A DNA stretch of 64,000 nucleotides from Allodiplogaster sudhausi. Taxonomy: Eukaryota > Nematoda > Chromadorea > Rhabditida > Diplogasteridae. Below, in pieces: positions 48,925-63,933 of the stretch. Position numbers and translations under genes: made by a program. Every line of letters starts with the position of its first letter. Position 1 is the first letter of the stretch. The notes below the pieces were generated by a model. That model was given only the letters and a program-made list of their open reading frames with translations. It had not been told where the DNA came from and did not search any database. The DNA lies in NCBI GenBank assembly GCA_945643635.1, contig CALZFC010000005.1:3998501-4062500 (forward strand), written 5' to 3'.

Positions 48925-49169
48925 TGGGAAGGAGGGAGAGGGATTGACAGGTAAAGAGAAAGAGAGAGTGTGGGAGAGGTGATTTCGACGTGTGAGGGAA
49001 GAAACTACCAATTTTTGCCAGTTGGAAGGAAAAGTAACGAACGGTCGCTATTTTAACTCTCTCATTTCGCTATTTGTAATGTCTAAGTCTCTTAGTTTAA
49101 TGCCCATATATTATTCTTCTCTCTTTCTCTCACTCTCTCAATCTCACACACACTCTCTCTCACTCTTGT

Positions 49170-49232
<63 letters not shown>

Positions 49233-50389
49233 TCATCTCTTGTTTCTGAAGACACCAATGCGAGAAGTCGTGCCAAGAAGTACTCTTTGGCGGATCCGCT
49301 AATTTGCATAAGATGAAGGATAACAAAGAGGCGTTAGAGGGACGAGTGTTGAGGCACTTCCAATTGAATGAACTCTTCCTTCTCGCAGTTCTCTCCATTC
49401 AACCCTCTACTTTCCCTTTCTCTCCCCCCCCCCCCTCTCTCTCTTTCTTCTCTCCCTATTTTCCCTTTCTCAATCCGTCATTCACTCGCTGGAACAAAGC
49501 CCTACCTATCACATTCATTCTCAATGCAGTAATTACTTGGAGGCTGGCACAAAATCATAATCTTCTAATCCTGAAATAATGCAGCGTTCTGCGTGGGCCT
49601 ACAATGTGACTTTCCAGCTCCGAGCTGAGCTGATAATTTCGTAGTGCAGATCCGCGATCGAGGCAGCGGAGTGCAACGAGGATATCCGTCCGTGGCAGAG
49701 CAGACATAGCAATTTGTGGTGGTGAATCTGTAAATCAATGAAAAGTAAAACTTAAAAAGAAGTAGAGGCATGAGATGGGAAAAGTGGCGATCTTGCTGAG
49801 TCCATGGATTCGGTAGCAGCTCCTCTAAAAGGCGGCCTGACTATGAATTGCGCCATGGGCTGCAGAATCTCTGCCGCCATTGCAATTAGGAGCTGCGCCC
49901 AGCAGGGAACGCCGCGACATGGCTCATGTTCTTTTAATCGACTACTCTGCTCCTCCTCGCGTGATCTGAACTGAGTCTCCAATCTTCCTGCCCTGCGGCC
50001 TCTCCCTCTCATCCTTACTTTCCCTGAACATTCCCTAATGAACTTGGATGAAAGGAAAGACGAGAAGGTGCGATAATCTCTTTCTCTTCCGGGAGAGTTG
50101 AGAGAGCAGAGACAAAAGGCATGGGAAGGGGACGAGTCAGTTGCGCAACCTCTTTGAGAACGCCGCCGTTGAGGACAAGAGAAGAAGCTGCTCTTCAAGA
50201 ATGGCAGAGACGCAGAGGAAGCAACCATCCATGGCCGACTGGGCAAAGTGCCAACCACCATCTGCACTGTCTTATGCAACCGCCCGCTCATCCTCAAACA
50301 TCTCATCTAATCGCAATCAAAGTCGCGAGATTGCCACTCCAAGTCACTCGAGAGTGAGAAAGACTGGCAAGCCATGCTTCTAGGAATTC

Positions 50390-50443
<54 letters not shown>

Positions 50444-52178
50444 AGAGGGAGAGAGAGGGAGAGAGAGTAGGAAAGAGGTAAGTGAAGATACAGAGAGATA
50501 ACAGGGAGAGAGAGGGAGAGAGAGTAGGACAGAGGTAAGTGAAGAGACAGAGAGAGAGAGAGAGAAAAGAGAGAATTGGGGTTTGAGCCACTGCTTCAAT
50601 TCCGTTCATTTGCATGAAGGTGACCTGCGGCTGCGAATGTCTTGCGGATGAGTGAGCGAGTCCACTATCCTAGATCTTTCTCTCTTTGCCACTCTCACCT
50701 TTACTATCTCTCTCTCTCTCTCTCTCTTTCACTCTCTCTCGTCTTTCTCTTCCTTTCACTCCGTGACTCTGGTACCGGAAGAAACAGCACAAGTAATAGC
50801 ATCTCTCGAATGCAATTGTAGTCTTTCTTCCTGTCATTTCTGATCCTGTTTTTTCTTCGTTGTGTTGTGTGTCAGCCTCTATTCTTCTCGTTCTTTCCCA
50901 ATAGCCTGGGGCTGAATGGTACAGAGTACAGAATGCCCCTCTCCCCATTCAATGCTCCTTTTAATCGCCCTCCAACTACATTTACGACCGAGACACGTGC
51001 GCGAGTGACAAATTATGTTGGGATATCGAGGGGAAAACTGGGAGAACGGCCACCTCTGATTGGCCATTGCGCAAGAGTTTGGGAAGGAGCTAGTGGGAAT
51101 TGGAGAGAGAGAGATAGAGAGGGAGACAAAGACAAAGAGAGAGAGATAGAGATAGACAAGGAGAGAGAGAGAGAATAGCTAATTGGCATACGGTGGAACA
51201 GTAATCATGGATTGTAAAGGGGAACATTAAAGAATAAGCCATATTCCACGAATGTGCAGTTCTAGCTTCCTCCTTTCGTCAAGATTTGGGTGTTCCTATA
51301 GATATCAATCCAAAGGGTACCGAGGGCTAAATTCCAGATAATTAGAGATCGAAAAGTGGAAGGGGTTGAGTGGCCAGATGCTGGCTCTTGAGAAACGCAG
51401 CCCTTTGAGGACACAGACACTCAGGTTTCCGCTTTACTACTAAAAATAATTTTCAAAGAGGCATTATTGCCATAAGAGAGAAATAGAATGTTGAACAAGG
51501 AAGTGGATGCTTGTCCATTGCTTCCAAAAAGGCAGCAACATACTCTGATGAGTGATGACACTGCTTGGAAGATTCTGTTCCTTCCTCTCCTGATCTGTCT
51601 CCCTCCCCCCCCCCCCCCCAACATGTTGTTTATACGTGTGATTGCGGTCGTTTTCGTTGCGTCAGTCTAATCTTGCCAATTCTGGTTTGCGTAACCTCGT
51701 AAAGTAATCTGTTAATCGCTGTGCTCTGGTGTAAGTTATCCCCTCTATTGGATGACATCCTTCAGTGGCTGCTTCAGAGGATTCCTCACTTCAGTCGACT
51801 CTCCTTCTAATTCGTTAAGAGGCCTCTTAATGACTGATACCTGTGAGAACGGCTGATGTGCCTGATCAGCCTATGCTTAGACTGTTACAGTAGTCTGTGA
51901 TGGCTGAGAAGATGCCATTCTATGAAGGAATGTTTCATTCCGCCTATCTCATCTTCCTCCTTACAGGGGACACTGCCGCGGGCAGGGTCGGCCTAGTGAC
52001 CTTGCTCTGCCGTTATGTGCATGCTAATGAAGTCTCTCTCGCTCTTGATTCCTCTCTCGATTCCTATCTATCCCTTTATCCCTCTCTCGCTCTCTCTTTC
52101 TTTCTTTCTTTCTCCCTTTCTCTCTCTCTCTCTCACTCTCTCTTTCTCTCTCGCTCTCTCACTCTCTATCTCTCTCTT

Positions 52179-52238
<60 letters not shown>

Positions 52239-52943
52239 TTACTCCGTCCAGAGGAACCCCTCGTAGCCTCGACTCGCTCGAACCCCATTAAAGTTGTAAA
52301 ATATGTCGGAGTGGCAGGGAATTACATCGCACGTGTGTGCAACTCCCCTGTCTTGTTTATTATTGAATAGTGGTTATGGTCAGCACTCTCTCAATTGCAT
52401 GCGTATGATTTGGGAGAAGAGATGAGAAGAGATATACTGGGGGGGGGGGCAGACAATGGTGCCCTTCCGTGACCGTCACCTCCAATCAGCTGCTATCAGT
52501 GGCGCAAGAGAGGGAAGTCATCTCTCTCTTCTTCTCCCTCCCTCTCTCTCTCTCTCTCGATCTGCCTCTCTCTCGGTTCCTTTGTCCGCCGCGGGCGGTG
52601 TCTTGTCTCTTCTGCATGGTAGTGCTGCCCTCGCAGCATAATCCGTAATCCCCGTTCGTCCTCGGGCCTTCTCAGTGCCAAGCAGTCGCTGCTTCTTGAA
52701 ACCCTCCGACCCCGCTAACACTTACTGATCTTCTTTTATGCTGAGGAAAGAAAGGGAACAGAAAGAGACACTTGTCCTCAAAAAGTGCGGCTAATGCTTG
52801 TGTGATCTGAAGAGTGGAGTCAGTCCGAGGTTGTTGGCGGGCAGATGAAATAGGGCATCAGGTGTTGTGGTGAAAGAATGAGAGAGATAGAGAGCGAGAG
52901 AGAGAGAGGGGAAAGAGCGAAGTAGACAGAGAAAGAGAGAGAA

Positions 52944-52983
<40 letters not shown>

Positions 52984-54031
52984 CGAGAGCAAGATGGAAG
53001 CGGAGATAGAGAAAGGGAGCCGTGCTGCTCCTGAGGTCAACTGCTAATTGTCGTTGCCAATCAAGCCCAGCTTGGTAACGATCAGGCGTTGTTTCCTCTT
53101 CGAGAGTGGCTCTCTCATCTCTTCCGCCAGTCTCCAAATGACCTCGTCAACGACATCCATTCACTTGTTGCCAAATGTTTGTCAAGAGCACAGGGAAGTC
53201 AAGAAACACACACAAAGACACAAACACACAATATAACATGACATGAACTATTTGGAACCAGGACTTATCTTTATCTCGGAACTTAAGTTTTAATCCGGAA
53301 CGATAAGGCATGTTGAGGGCAAGGGCAAGTGCTCGATGCAAGTTTACACATCTTGAAATGACGTTTCTTCAACCTACCTCACTTATTTGTTGTGCCCAAT
53401 GGTCTCTCTCTCTCTCCATCTCTCTCTCTCTCCATCTCTCTCTCTCTCTCTCCCTCTCTCTCTCTCTCTCTTTCTTATCTTCTGGCTGAGCATTTCTATG
53501 GCAGACACTGTTGACAACAGCGTTGTGTTGGCACAAACTACTCACTCTTTCCTCCTATATCGGACCATTTCTAATAGAAAGCAAGACATTTGGAAGGAGA
53601 GTTACAATAGACGAAGAGAAAGAGAGAGAGAGATAAGAGAGAGAGAGAGAGAGAGAGAGATAAGAGATAGAGAGAGAAGGAAAGAAATGAACCGAGTGGC
53701 TCTCTGCACGTGGAGCAGTTGGCACTTTAGCGAGCTCTCTCAGATTCTTTTCCGCATGCACTTGCAATAATTACTCGTGCTTATCGAGAAGCTAAGTATG
53801 TACTTATGTTTATTTTTTTAAATAGATATGCACATATATTTTAAATAGGTAGGGGTCGGTTCATTGTTACGAAAGTTATAATGATTACCCAAACATTAGT
53901 TATGATTTAAGACGGAACGAAAAATTGCCTGCGTGCACATCCAAAATTGCATGTTTAGATGCTCTAAATTCAAATGTAATTAATGTATTGCCGGTAATGT
54001 TCGAGTTGTTTAAGCAGTAACTTCTTTTAAG
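47983..54031. other. Gene-poor region between the bHLH and PGM1 genes
   Basis: Filled with CT repeats (48360-48410, 49165-49225, 50705-50740, 52085-52235, 53400-53475) and GA repeats (48640-48720, 48880-48925, 50393-50570, 52875-52995, 53615-53670), plus a 15-base C run near 51606 and a G run near 52439. Non-repetitive stretches at 49560-50390, 51180-51780 and 53030-53390 carry short frames only. One possible exon is listed separately (50110-50353). Distal exons of the bHLH gene could fall in the first part. Confidence 0.35.
50110..50353 (+). CDS. Possible isolated exon of an unassigned gene
   Basis: A non-repetitive open frame bounded by an acceptor (GAGAGCAG at 50102-50109) and a good donor (GTGAGA at 50354). 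It encodes about 80 residues including TSQLRNLFENAAVEDKRRS and KQPSMADWAKCQPPSALSYA, then a Ser/Arg-rich part. The composition is protein-like, but I recognise no family and found no partner exon. An overlapping minus-strand frame of 184 codons (49752-50306) competes with it. Treat as a weak candidate. Confidence 0.2.
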
Positions 54032-56944
<2,913 letters not shown>

Positions 56945-57352
56945 GAGGAGTCTTCATCTCCTTCACTCCCCACTACCTACTCACTTCTTCCCTTTCTATC
57001 TCTTTCCACATTCGATCAGCCTTTCTTTTCGTAACGCTCAACTCTTGACCGGAGAATAGAATCCAGTGATTTATATAGCCATTGAGACACGGTTGTCACA
57101 CTTCATATGCTGATAGATTATGCTTTGGACAGTATCTGCCTAGTGCAAAGTAGACATTGTTAGAGCCGATTCATATTAATATGCAGAGATTGAGAGTGGA
57201 TATAAAGCCTAATATTCTACAGATGATTAGTGATGCTCAGCTGGAGGGTACAGGTAGTCAGCCTTTTGAGCAGTGATATCGGAGATTAATGAGAAAGTTG
57301 TGGAATGAAGAAGGGAAGGAATGGAGCCTCCTTGGAAGAAAGAGTTGGCGGG
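56945..57352. other. PGM1 3' region and REXO1 upstream region
   Basis: About 400 bases between two genes in the same direction. It must contain the PGM1 3' UTR and the REXO1 promoter and 5' UTR. AT-rich around 57050-57240; no open frame of note. Confidence 0.4.
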
Positions 57353-58550
57353 ATGTTTCCGTCGTGCGGAGTCTTCTCGGACCTGCTCTGCCCGCAGGAC
57401 GGCAGCTGCACCCGCTTCCATTGTCCTTTCTGGCACACTCCATGTTCGTTCTTTTCTCTTTCTCAACTCGTCATTTGACTGGGAATCATTTAGCTGGCGA
57501 AGCAGTTCCATCGACATCAACGGCTGCCTCGAGTTCTCTCGAATCGTCTTACTCAGTGGACACTCCTTCGGATTCCTCCTTCTTCGGTTACACTGCCTTC
57601 GTTGCTGAGAAGCCATCATCTCTTCAGATGTATGCTCCAGACAATCCATTCGACACTTTCACTGGTCACTTCTGAATGGACTAGAAGCAATTACAATGGA
57701 GACGCCTTGCAGGTTATATCGCTTCGACCACTGCACCAGCAGTGAGTGCTGCGACGGCAGTCAAGAAGTGCCCCACCAAAGCAATCAAGGAGTTGCCTCT
57801 CCCTAAGGTATCTTTTTCGTTTGTGTTTTGTAGTTATCTGAATTCGTAGTATTTCAACCATTTGCATCGAAGGACGGCGTTGATGTTCACTGACGGAGAT
57901 TCCTGCAGGTACCCCCAGCCAAGGATCCAACTCATCTCATGAATCACTACATGGACGAGCTGACGAAGATCAACCAGAAGATTGAAGCGCTGCAGAGACA
58001 GCAGCAAACTAATGGAGGGATGAGTACGAGTGGAGTGACTGAGGCTGCTCTTCCCTCTCCAACCTCTTCTGCCACCATCCCACTTCCACCTCCATCTACA
58101 AGAGTCACCAAGCATACTCCAGCCTATGTCCCAACTCCCATTTCACAGCTTGAGCGACTCAAAAAGGAGAAAGAGAAGATGAAGAAGGAGAAGCATACTC
58201 CTCCCCCTCCCCCTCCTGTAGTGGCTTCGAAGAAGGAGAAGCGGAAAGCTGCCCCTGTCACAACTATAATCGACTCCCTTTTCGAGGTCTTTCATTTGTT
58301 CTTTCATGTCAGGTGAAAGATGTTACTCGATATTTAATTGGTGTTGGACTTTAACAACGGATGTAGCATTTGAGCTATTTGAGGAGGAGAAGTCAGCACC
58401 GAGTAAGCAGCGTAGAATCGCGCACGCCACGGCCAAGGAGACAACCGGTGAAGAAGTAGGAGAAGTAGATGACTCTCACTCTTCCACCACCTCTGCACTC
58501 GCCAGGATTGCTGTTGGTCTCCTCTCTTTCTTTCTCTTTCATCGCCCTCT

Positions 58551-58612
<62 letters not shown>

Positions 58613-58786
58613 GTCTGCTTTGCTCTCCCTTGCGTAGTGGATGATGCATGATGCATGTTACAGCCTTGGGCTCTTCCAGTCGGTGCTTCCTTTCCTTCAC
58701 CGATTCTGAAATGTGTGTTTGTTCTTCGAGGTCGGGCGTTGTCGCTACAGTCCCTTCTGCTTTTCTCTCTCCTCTCGGTTTCTCTT

Positions 58787-58830
<44 letters not shown>

Positions 58831-58979
58831 GGCTCGCTCTCATCTTCTGCTTTCTCTGATCCCTCAATTTATATTTATCTCTTTCCCCGCATACGAGCTT
58901 TTATCTTCTTCACGATTCTCTGCTTTCTTGTTCCCACATTTTCTTTTGTTCTATGTATTCAGTTTAGTTCCCAATTTTT

Positions 58980-59029
<50 letters not shown>

Positions 59030-62000
59030 CCTCTCTCTCTTTCCCTCTCACTTTCATCTCCCTCCCTCTTGCTCACTCGGAATACAACAAGTGGGGGTAA
59101 ACAGAATGCGCGCTCCTATCTATTTTCTTCAACGGAGACACTATTATTTCTAATTTCTAGTGTAAATGTGGGCCATGTAGTGTTGTGTTAGTCCCTTCGC
59201 GGTCGCCTTTTCCCAATCGTCGCCAACTGTGAATACACTCCTTACACCAAGGGAAGGAGGATACAGCTGCTTGTGTTGTCTCTTCTTACGCCATCCCTCC
59301 GTTCATCTACTGAGTGTGGAAGAAGGAAGAGGAGGGGCAGAGAAGTATACAGTCTTCCTTGAATGGCGATTCTCCTTTCTCAACTTCCGCCATCTGCACT
59401 CGACCAAGCGAGGGCTTTTCCCGTCGATTTATCTTCTTGAGAAGAAGAAAGAAGATCGAAGAGTTGTAGAATTAGAGATGGATTGGCCCGCAACTTTCGA
59501 TTTCATCTGCCGTCTTCTGCTTCTCCTTCTTTCGCTTGTCCACGGAGTCTTCGCAAGAATTGACGACACTTCTGATGCAATCCTGGTAAGCGAAGTCTTG
59601 AAGATGCCCCTCCTCCTCCTTTCGTTGTATGAAGAGTGAATGTGATAAGGAAGAGTGAGTGGTGGCCGTTTCGTGTGCCTCTCCTCTCCTCCCTTCCGTC
59701 AGAGTGTCGATGTGAGTGTCTTGGTGCTGCTTCTGGTGGTGTGGATCGTGCTTGGTGCAATTCACAAATGCGATGGCGGCCGCGGGTTCGGCGCGGCGGC
59801 CGGAGACCGCGTCGCCACTGCGAATTTCCACGCCGCAAGACGGGCTTATAACAAACGGGTCGCGTGTTCAACTCCATTTTGACCTTCGCTTCCTGGCTTC
59901 ATCTTTTCACTCTTCTCTCTTTGCTCCCCATCCCTTTATCTTCTTTTCTCTTCTCATTAAGTTCTTTAAATTGTTTAACAAGTGAAGAAGGTGAGCTCAC
60001 CATTCTGGTTCCTTTAATTTCTTTCTTAAGAAACGAGATAATGAGAGTGCATTCCAGATGGCTCGTCAGGCAATTATCCCGAAGAAGAACGTTAGTGCAA
60101 ATCAACAACTTCTACGGAGGCAAGTCCAGGCTGAGAAGGAGAGGGCGGAGAATCAGGCCAAGCAGACCAAGAAAAGCTCCCCTGCCGTTAGCATCTTTAT
60201 CCACTTTTTTTTCTTTTTTTTTCCGCCAATCTCACAAAAGTGTTTTTTCTTCTCTTCATTTCTTTCGTTGTCTTTAATGTTCAGTCTTTTGTCTAGAACT
60301 ATTATTATTATAATTTCCCTCTTTGCTCCACATTTTAAAAGTCATTTTTTAAATGAGTTTCCTGCATTCGAAGAGGCCCATGACCGAAGGAGAGAAGATA
60401 GCAATGCTGCGAAAGGGAGAACGAGTTCATCTTCATTGGGGAAGGGGGAGACAAGGAAGTCCCACATCGAGAAGCAGGTCAGTTTCCTTCTTTCTACCGC
60501 TTTCGGTATGTAACCTTTACTTTTTTCTCCTTGCTCCATGTCTTAGTTGTTGAGAGAGAGAGAGAAATTGTAGAAGCCTGGGCCTTCGAAAGCTGCTGCT
60601 GCGAAGCCAAAGTTATTGGACCCATTGGATGCGAAGATTCCAATGACAGTCCGCCTCTCCTTCCTTGACAAGTTCTTCACACATTTCTTGAAGATCTGTC
60701 CGCGCGAAGAAGCCGTTACAAATGTTGCCATTTCTTCTTCTTTCTTTTTTTTCTTTTTCTCTGTTGCTTAATGGAAGGAATGATTGTTTAAAAAAAGTTT
60801 AGCTCATTGTGTTCATGATATATGATTGACTATATTTGCAGGCAGAAGTGGAGGAGAAGGCTTTGAAGGACAAGTCATCGAGCAAGAATGGATACCAAGT
60901 AGCAGCAGTGAACACTCTCAAGAGACTCCGCGATGCTGCCTCTGCCAACAACTCGAATGCTACCGCCACACCTCTTAGTCAGTCTCTCTTTCTCTCTTTC
61001 TCTCTGATTGTCTCAGTCTCTTGCAGAGGTGTCCCACTCGGCAGTTCTGGTTGGCCGTCATGCCGGCGACATCTCCGTGGGTGTACGTCGTGTCTCTCGT
61101 GACACGGAGAGGGGTGCGGGAGGGAAGGGAGAGGCTGGCATCCACTCCGCCCTCCTCAAGTTCTGTCTAGACGAGAAGCTGCTGCAGAGCAACGGATATC
61201 CCAGGTGCTTTTCCTTTACTTTTTAAGAGAACATTTTAAAAAGAAAATAAATAATTTTTTATTTTAAACGATACTTAATTTATTCGCATACTCCTTTTAT
61301 TTCTTCATTTTAATATGTTGGCTGAAATCAGTATAGCTGCAATGACATCAATAGGATATTGAACAGTTAAAGCATTAGTTTTTTTTATATGCCAAAGATT
61401 CGTAATGCTGTAATTCGTTGTGTGTTCTTGTTGTCAGGAGGATATGATCTGTCAGCTCAACAGAACCTTTTCTGCAAATAAAAGAACCAAAGGTTACGGT
61501 GGATTTCTTTAGATGGACGGATGGCGAGAAGAAGCAAGTGACGATTACTCAGAACGAGATGGACAAGCAAAAGGGGCGGAAGAGTTTTGCAGCGGTTCAA
61601 GGTTTTCTTTTCATACTTTTTTTATAGACTAAATGTCCGACTTGTTCTTTTTTTTCTGCCGATGTTGTGTGATCTATTTTATTTTCCAAATTTGCAAAAA
61701 ATTGACCGTGGAATTCGATGAATATCTTGCAGACTTGAGTCGGACGTGCAGTCGATGTGCGAAGGAGTTCACTCTAAACAATAAAGGAGAGATTGTCCGC
61801 GCAGAGTGCATCTACCACTTCAACCGATTGTTCAAAAGGAAGAGTAAGTTTTGCCTGCTTCACTGATGGTCTCATTTCTATGCATGCCTTTTCATTCATC
61901 TCAAGTGAAATGATTTGCAGCCCGGACTGGCTGGGAGTCTCTTTACCAGTGCTGCGAGGGAGACATCACTTCCGCTGGCTGTGCAGTGGCTCCCGCGCAT

Positions 62001-62165
62001 GTTTCCGACACCCTCCGGGAAGAAGATCTCTTCTCATTCATCGAGACTCCTCCACCAGCTGGCAGAGACGATCCCAGAAGCAAGAAGGTACATCATTGCT
62101 CTCTCCCTTCTTTTCTCTCTCGCCCCCTCTCTCTCTCCCTCTCTCTCTCTATCTCTCCTCCCCCT

Positions 62166-62210
<45 letters not shown>

Positions 62211-62906
62211 GTGTATGCAATGGACTGCGAGATGGTGTACACAGTGTGGGGCCCTGCCCTTGCTCGTGTGTCAGTGGTGGATGTGTCGGATGAATTGGTG
62301 CTGGACATCCTGGTGCGCCCTCCCTTCGCTGTGATCGACGCGAACACTCGCTTCTCCGGTCTGAGCCTCGAGGAAGTGAACGGGGCCACGGGGACTCTCG
62401 AGCAGGCCAGACTCAGACTCATTGAACTCGTCAATTCTGACTCCATTCTCATCGGACACAGTTTGGAAAGCGATCTCAAGGTTAGAAGGGAGGAGATGGA
62501 AGAGAAGAGAGAGGAAGAGAAGAGAGAGGAAGAGAAGAGAGAGGAAGAGAAGAGAGAGGAAGAGAAGAGAGAGGAAGAGAAGAGAGAGGAAGAGAAGAGA
62601 GAGGAAGAGAAGAGAGAGGAAGAGAAGAGAGTGGAAGAGAGAGAGGAAGAGAAGAGAGAGGAAGAGAAGAGAGAGAGGAAGAGTGCGCTTGAGGCTATGC
62701 GACTGGTGCACTCGCGTGTGGTGGACACCTCGGTTGTCTTCCCCCATCGGGCCGGCCCTCCTTTCAAGCGGGCACTCCGCAATCTGACCTCTGAGATTCT
62801 CATGAAGATTATACAAGAAGATGTGGGGGGCCACGACTCGAAGGAGGACTCCTCTGCTTGCATGCAACTCATGCTACACAAGCTGAAGCAGGAAGGCGCT
62901 CTCTAA
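57353..62906 (+). CDS. REXO1: RNA exonuclease 1 homologue (REXO1)
   Basis: A DEDDh 3'-5' exoribonuclease family protein. Exon 1 (57353-57443) encodes MFPSCGVFSDLLCPQDG followed by a Cys/His zinc-binding stretch (CTRFHCPFWH) as at the REXO1 N-terminus. Then come 57494-57664, 57713-57807, 57909-58286 (coiled, Lys/Pro-rich, AYVPTPISQLERLKKEK), 58367-58512, 60058-60186, about 60360-60477, 60574-60723 (DAKIPMTVRLSFLDKFFTHF), 60842-60977 (YQVAAVNTLKRLRD), 61027-61204, about 61487-61601, 61733-61843 (zinc knuckle CSRCAKEF...CIYH), 61921-62087, 62211-62480 and 62694-62906. The catalytic domain has Exo I YAMDCEMVYT, Exo II ILIGHSLESDLK and Exo III with His and Asp in GGHDSKEDSSACM. Between Exo II and Exo III a 213-base purine minisatellite is either an intron or an in-frame insertion. 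Phase at 58286/58367 and 61204/61487 is not clean. Confidence 0.93.
58556..58612 (+). repeat. (CT)n microsatellite in a REXO1 intron
   Basis: Nearly perfect CT dinucleotide run of about 55 bases in the intron after 58512; further CT runs in the same intron at 58790-58826 and 58983-59038. Pyrimidines are on the sense strand. Confidence 0.95.
59478..59882 (+). CDS. Possible nested small membrane protein gene inside a REXO1 intron
   Basis: Two exons (59478-59585 and 59703-59882) with canonical GTAAGC donor and TCAG acceptor join in phase 0 to a 95-residue protein. It has an N-terminal hydrophobic segment after MDWPATFDF (RLLLLLLSLVHGVFA, signal peptide or helix 1), an acidic loop (RIDDTSDAIL), a second helix (VSVLVLLLVVWIVLGAI) and a Gly/Ala/Arg-rich tail ending ACSTPF. 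The open frame is also free of stops upstream to 59229, so the start could be earlier. It lies in the REXO1 intron between 58512 and 60058, on the same strand, and does not connect to REXO1 exons because it ends in TGA. I recognise no family. Confidence 0.4.
62100..62210 (+). repeat. CT-rich tract forming the polypyrimidine tract before the REXO1 catalytic exon
   Basis: Imperfect CT sequence fills almost all of the intron 62088-62210 and runs directly into CTCAG, the 3' splice site of the exon starting VYAMDCEM. A clear case of a microsatellite acting as, or replacing, the polypyrimidine tract. Confidence 0.9.
62482..62690 (+). repeat. 15-bp purine minisatellite (GAGGAAGAGAAGAGA)n between Exo II and Exo III of REXO1
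   Basis: About 11 to 12 tandem copies of a 15-base unit, with minor variants near 62630-62690. The stretch between the last Exo II base (62480) and GCTATGCGACTGGTG (62694) is 213 bases, exactly 71 codons. It is open in the REXO1 frame and would encode (EEEKR)n. It has a GT at its left edge (AAG|GTTAGA) and an AG at its right edge (TTGAG|GCT), so it could also be a small intron lacking a polypyrimidine tract. Confidence 0.9.
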
Positions 62907-63184
62907 GTCTCCGCGATCCTTGTACTCTCTCTTCTCTCCTACTCGGTTGATGTTACTTGACAATTTCTGGTACGAATCGGACCCTCCCATTCTTATTTCT
63001 TCACCACAAGTTATGGGTGAAGTTGTGCGACTTCTTTGGCTGCATTCTCGCAGCCATCCCTTCCCTTGCACGTATCGTCGCTTATTTTCAGCCTTTCACA
63101 GCATTTCCGATCTTTTTTGTTGTTGACAAATATTGCTGGTATCGTAGGCAACTATGCATTTATTATTTAAATTATTTAGAGTTT

Positions 63185-63190
63185 ATTAAA
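63185..63190 (+). promoter_or_regulatory. Variant polyadenylation signal ATTAAA of REXO1
   Basis: ATTAAA about 280 bases after the REXO1 stop, in AT-rich sequence. The region 62907-63507 otherwise holds the REXO1 3' UTR and the AGK promoter; no further gene is seen. Confidence 0.3.
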
Positions 63191-63507
63191 GAAATATAAT
63201 CATAGTTGTTCTTTCATACGTCCAAACGTTGTTGTTTGCCCTTTTCTCCAATTGAAGCTAAGAATGAAGGGGATCCGTTTTTTTACTTAAGAACATGTTG
63301 ACTACATCAACGAGAATGCAGCAATTTTAATTGCTTCTTGGAAGAAGAGATAAAACATATTTCCTCTGTGTTGTTCTGGCGAGTTGTGTAGCTGAGTGGC
63401 TAACAGAACACTAATTATATCGTGCGGAGGGGAGGAGTGTCAAAAGAGAAATGAGGCGGAGTCACGAAGACAAAACAGTGTCGTGGACGGGAAGTAGCCG
63501 GTTTTAG

Positions 63508-63933
63508 ATGGCCTCTCGAGTTGTGAAGATAGCGACAACTCTCAGAACTCACAAGAAGAAGAGCATCTTCGCCGGTGTAGTTGTCTACTACGCGGGCAGC
63601 TGGGTCAGTGGATGGCACAGGTCTCTCCTCCTCTTTTTCCTTTTTTCACTATTTGTGCTTGTGAAGGCCGGTTTCCTAATGCAGGAACAATAAAATACGG
63701 TCAGCCTACGCCGCAGAGGCAAAAGTCTTTGGCGACCAAAGCATTTCACGTAAGTCTGCTTTACTTGTAACTCAGATTACTCTGCTAACAACTTCCTTGA
63801 AGCGGAATCCCGGCCTCGACGAGTGACTGTCTTGGCCAACACCAGTGCCAATGAGAGATACGTCTGGGATGACTTCACCAAGAATTCCCTTCCTCTCCTT
63901 CATTTGGCTGGCCTTCAAGTCGACATTATCAAG
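63508..63933 (+). CDS. AGK: Mitochondrial acylglycerol kinase, 5' part (gene runs off the right edge)
   Basis: A lipid kinase that phosphorylates diacylglycerol and monoacylglycerol and is also a subunit of the human TIM22 import complex. Three exons are visible: 63508-63620, 63685-63749 and 63803-63933, with clean phase. The start MASRVVKIATTLRTHKKK has the basic N-terminus and following hydrophobic segment (FAGVVVYYAGSW) of AGK. Then AAEAKVFGDQSIS matches the CQEAQVFGNQ region of human AGK, and RRVTVLANTSAN opens the kinase domain, followed by NSLPLLHLAGLQVDIIK (human APILHLSGMDVTIVK). The nucleotide-binding GGDGT loop would be in the next exon, beyond the window. Confidence 0.93.

Noticed and set aside
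49752..50306. 184-codon minus-strand open frame
   Set aside because: Longer than expected by chance but with no recognisable motif; the plus-strand frame with splice sites at 50110-50353 is an equally good explanation, so neither is called with confidence.
63375..63430. Sequence starting GTGTAGCTGAGTGGCTAAC, resembling a tRNA D arm
   Set aside because: No matching T arm with GGTTCGA and no acceptor-stem partner is found within a tRNA length; likely a chance resemblance.
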